Of a DNA stretch of 50,352 nt, positions 47,873 to 50,352 are shown piece after piece. A model generated the notes under the pieces. That model did not search any database. It had not been told where the DNA came from and was given only the letters and a program-made list of their open reading frames with translations. Positions within the stretch are counted from its first letter, which is position 1. The number at the start of each line of letters is the position of its first letter. The DNA lies in contig NZ_JAIZ01000202.1 of the NCBI RefSeq assembly GCF_000710465.2, positions 1-50,352 of the forward strand, given 5' to 3'. Position numbers and translations under genes: made by a program. The DNA is from Kitasatospora sp. MBT63. Its GTDB lineage: Bacteria; Actinomycetota; Actinomycetes; Streptomycetales; Streptomycetaceae.

Positions 47873-50352
47873 ATGACTCAGCGGCTCCGGCCCACCCCCG
47901 AGCAGTTCCCCGCGGCCGACCTGGACGCGGACTCTCTGGACGGCGTCCTCGACCGGTACCCGCCGGACACGGTCGTGGACATCTACACCCTGTCGCCCCT
48001 GCAGGCGGGGATCCTGTTCGAATCCACGCACCGCCCGGGCAGCGGCAACTACCTGACCCAGACGGTGTTCGAGATCCGGGGCCCACTCGACACCGAGGCG
48101 TTCATCGCCGCCTGGCGGCACGTCATCGACCGGCACCCGATCCTGCGCACGACCTTCGTCACGGACGGGGTCCCGCACCCCGTCCAGGTCGTCCACCGGG
48201 GCTTCCCGCTGCCACTGCGGACCCTGGACTGGCGCGGCCGCGACGAGCAGACGGTCCACGACGCGACGGGCCGGCTGCTGCTCGACCGGCGCCACCGCGG
48301 CATGGACCTGGCCGCGGCGCCGCCGCTGGCGTTCGACCTGATCCGGCTCGACGGCGAACGCCACCTGCTCGCCTGGCACCAGCACCACATCCTGATGGAC
48401 GCCTGGAGCGGCTCCATCGTCCGCGGCGAACTCGGCGCCGCCTACGCCGCACTGGCCGCCGGTACGCTCCCCGAACTGCCCGAGCCGGTGCCCTACGGCC
48501 ACCACGTCCAATGGCTGCGCGGGCGCGACGAGAGCGCCGACGAGGAGTTCTGGGCGGCTCTGCTCGGCGGCTTCGACGCACCGACCACGCTGCCGTTCAT
48601 CGCCCCCGCCGCGCGCGAGGCGAGCGCGAGCAGCGCCTCCGCCGTCCGCACCCTGACCCCGGCCCTCACCGGGCAGGTGGCCGACCTCGCCCGGCGCAAC
48701 CACTGCACCGTCCACACGGTGGTGCAGGGCGCGTGGGCGATCGCGCTGGCCCGCTACAGCGGCCGGCGGGACGTGTGCTGGGGCACCATCCTCTCCGGCC
48801 GCTCCGCGGACCAGGCCGGCCTGGAACGAATCGTCGGCCTGCTGATCAACACGGTGCCCGCCCGGGTCACCGTCGACGCCGACGCCGTCGTCACGGACTG
48901 GCTCACCGCGCTGCACTCCACGCTGAACGGGATGCGCAAGGCCGAGCACATCGGCATCGCCCGGATCCGGCGGCACACCGCGGTGCCGAGCGGCACACCG
49001 CTCTTCGAGAACCTGTTCCAGTTCGTCGACCTCCACCAGGACACCGACCCGCAGGCCGCCGAACCGCAGGACACCCACTCGCAGGCCGCCGGGCTCGACC
49101 TGCGGGCCGTCCGCAGCTACGAACAGACCGGCTTCCCGATGGACCTCAGCGTCGTGGCCGGCACGCAACTGCTGCTCCACCTCACCTACGAGCCCTCACG
49201 GATGAGCGAGGCCGACGCGGAACGCGTCCTGGCGCTCTACGAACTGACCCTCCAGCAGCTGGCCGAGCGGCCCGGCGCGCGCCTCGGCGAACTGGACGTG
49301 CTCACCGCCGCCGACCGCCGCGAACTGCTCGACCGCGGACTCGCAAACCTCGGCACCACCGCGCGGACCACGGTGCCCGAGCTCTTCGCCGCCGTCCTGC
49401 CCTCGGCAGCCGGCTCGACGGCCGTCGTCGGCACGGACCGCACCCTGACCTACTCCCGACTCGACCACGACTCCGACCGGCTGGCCCGGGTGCTGCGCGC
49501 GAACGGCGTGCGGACCGACACCGTCGTCGGCGTCGCGGTCCCGCGCTCGGCCGCCCTCATCACCGTGCTGCTCGCGGTCCTGAAGGCCGGCGGCGCGTAC
49601 CTTTCGCTCGACCCGGCCGCACCGCCCGAGCGCAACCGGCTGCTCGTCGGCGACAGCGGGACCGAGGTGATCGTGGCCACCGTCGAGTCGCTGGCCGCCC
49701 TCGGCGAGGCGGCACAGGGCCGCAGGGTCGTGGTGCTGGACGATCCCGAGGTCGAGGCGCTGCTCGCGGCGCAGCCCGCCGGGGCGCCCGCGCCGGCCGC
49801 GGACCCCGACTCGCTGGCGTTCGTGACCTTCACCTCGGGGTCGACCGGCGCTCCGAAGTGCGTCGGCATCACCCACCGCAACATCGTCCGGCTGGCGCAC
49901 CGGCAGACCTACCTGTCGGCGGGCCCCGGCTACACCGCCCTGCACACCGTCCCGCTCGCCTTCGACGTCTCGCTGGAGGAGATCTGGGTCCCACTGCTCA
50001 ACGGCGGCACCGTCGTCGCGCCCGCCCCCGGCCGCCTGGACGTCCCCGAGATCGCGGCGCTGATCCGGGAGCACGCGATCACGAGCTTCAGCCCCACCAC
50101 GGGACTGTTCCACCAGATCGCCGAGCAGGACATGGGGGCGTTCGGCGGCCTGCGGCAGCTGCTCATCGGCGGCGACGTCGCCCTGCCCGGCCCGTGCGCG
50201 GCCGTCGCCCGCACCTACCCGGACCTGAAGCTGATCAACGCCTACGGCCCGACCGAGAACACCTGCGTCACCACCACCGCCGTCCTCGGCCCCGAGCAGG
50301 GTTCACGGGTGTCGATCGGTGGTCCGGTTGGGGGGTCGTCGGTGTATGTGGT
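47873..50352 (+). CDS. NRPS, condensation-adenylation module (3' part missing)
   Basis: An NRPS reading frame starting at ATG 47873 (GAAAAGG upstream) and running off the right edge; 826 codons are visible. A 30-residue linker of the kind usually found after a PCP (DLDADSLDGVLDRYPPD, then DIYTLSPLQAGILFE) leads into a condensation domain with HHILMDAW (171-178; Ala replaces Gly). An adenylation domain follows with FTSGSTGAPKCVG and NAYGPTENT. By hand alignment its pocket reads D-V-E-S-L-G-A-C-V, which I cannot match to a known amino acid; Glu at the third place may favour a basic substrate. Downstream PCP and release domains must lie beyond the window. The last 50 bases show a shift in codon use. 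Confidence 0.95.
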   Translation, partial: MTQRLRPTPEQFPAADLDADSLDGVLDRYPPDTVVDIYTLSPLQAGILFESTHRPGSGNYLTQTVFEIRGPLDTEAFIAAWRHVIDRHPILRTTFVTDGVPHPVQVVHRGFPLPLRTLDWRGRDEQTVHDATGRLLLDRRHRGMDLAAAPPLAFDLIRLDGERHLLAWHQHHILMDAWSGSIVRGELGAAYAALAAGTLPELPEPVPYGHHVQWLRGRDESADEEFWAALLGGFDAPTTLPFIAPAAREASASSASAVRTLTPALTGQVADLARRNHCTVHTVVQGAWAIALARYSGRRDVCWGTILSGRSADQAGLERIVGLLINTVPARVTVDADAVVTDWLTALHSTLNGMRKAEHIGIARIRRHTAVPSGTPLFENLFQFVDLHQDTDPQAAEPQDTHSQAAGLDLRAVRSYEQTGFPMDLSVVAGTQLLLHLTYEPSRMSEADAERVLALYELTLQQLAERPGARLGELDVLTAADRRELLDRGLANLGTTARTTVPELFAAVLPSAAGSTAVVGTDRTLTYSRLDHDSDRLARVLRANGVRTDTVVGVAVPRSAALITVLLAVLKAGGAYLSLDPAAPPERNRLLVGDSGTEVIVATVESLAALGEAAQGRRVVVLDDPEVEALLAAQPAGAPAPAADPDSLAFVTFTSGSTGAPKCVGITHRNIVRLAHRQTYLSAGPGYTALHTVPLAFDVSLEEIWVPLLNGGTVVAPAPGRLDVPEIAALIREHAITSFSPTTGLFHQIAEQDMGAFGGLRQLLIGGDVALPGPCAAVARTYPDLKLINAYGPTENTCVTTTAVLGPEQGSRVSIGGPVGGSSVYV

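Noticed and set aside
1..50352. tRNA, rRNA, insertion sequences or CRISPR arrays
   Set aside because: No transposase, tRNA cloverleaf, rRNA or regularly spaced repeats were recognised when reading the window, though small RNAs cannot be excluded by eye.

Overview
The window is very GC-rich DNA from an actinomycete, most probably Streptomyces or a close relative. The grounds are strong G/C bias at third codon positions, frequent GTG and TTG starts, ATGA/TGATG gene overlaps, an intracellular phage-tail-like injection cluster of the Streptomyces type, a large LuxR (LAL) regulator, a Tat-exported phosphatase and a nonribosomal peptide synthetase (NRPS) cluster. Every function given here is read from protein sequence only; no database search was run.

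Region 1 (about 1-12.7 kb, minus strand) is a contractile injection system (CIS/eCIS) operon read leftwards. The order is sheath, two paralogous tube proteins, a gp26-like protein, a 61-aa DUF6760-like protein that seems to start at CTG, a DUF4157 (eCIS-core) protein with a long disordered N-terminus, two more tube-like proteins, a LysM adaptor, a VgrG/gp5-like spike, gp25, gpJ-like and gpI-like baseplate proteins, and a zinc-ribbon protein cut by the left edge. The AAA+ ATPase expected in such clusters must lie outside. A GGDEF-EAL protein with its own terminator sits just upstream of the sheath gene.

Region 2 (14.4-39.4 kb) is a mosaic of small transcription units: small zinc-ribbon and DUF6059-like proteins, a GtrA-like membrane protein, an enoyl-CoA hydratase/quinone oxidoreductase operon behind a TetR-type operator, a PI-PLC-like secreted lipase with a propeller domain, a FUSC exporter coupled to a PEBP protein, a SnoaL-like and a VOC protein, a purple-acid-phosphatase-like enzyme, a WYL regulator divergent from a small gene around a perfect palindrome, a probable toxin-antitoxin pair, a secreted propeller protein, an LtrA membrane protein, a large unknown protein, an LAL regulator and a two-gene operon of unknown proteins.

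Region 3 (39.8-50.35 kb, plus strand, running off the right edge) is the most interesting part: a compact biosynthetic operon combining a 58-aa peptide gene, a free-standing condensation protein, a small LanB-like protein (the PEARL/lantibiotic-dehydratase N-domain class with no elimination domain), a free-standing PCP, a thioesterase with a Cys nucleophile, an A-PCP protein with an Asn-type specificity code, a SyrP/TauD-type hydroxylase, an MbtH protein and a large C-A NRPS. It suggests a pathway in which beta-hydroxyasparagine is made on a carrier and a LanB-like, possibly tRNA-dependent, ligase works with NRPS parts. This hybrid logic is an inference and the main discovery candidate.
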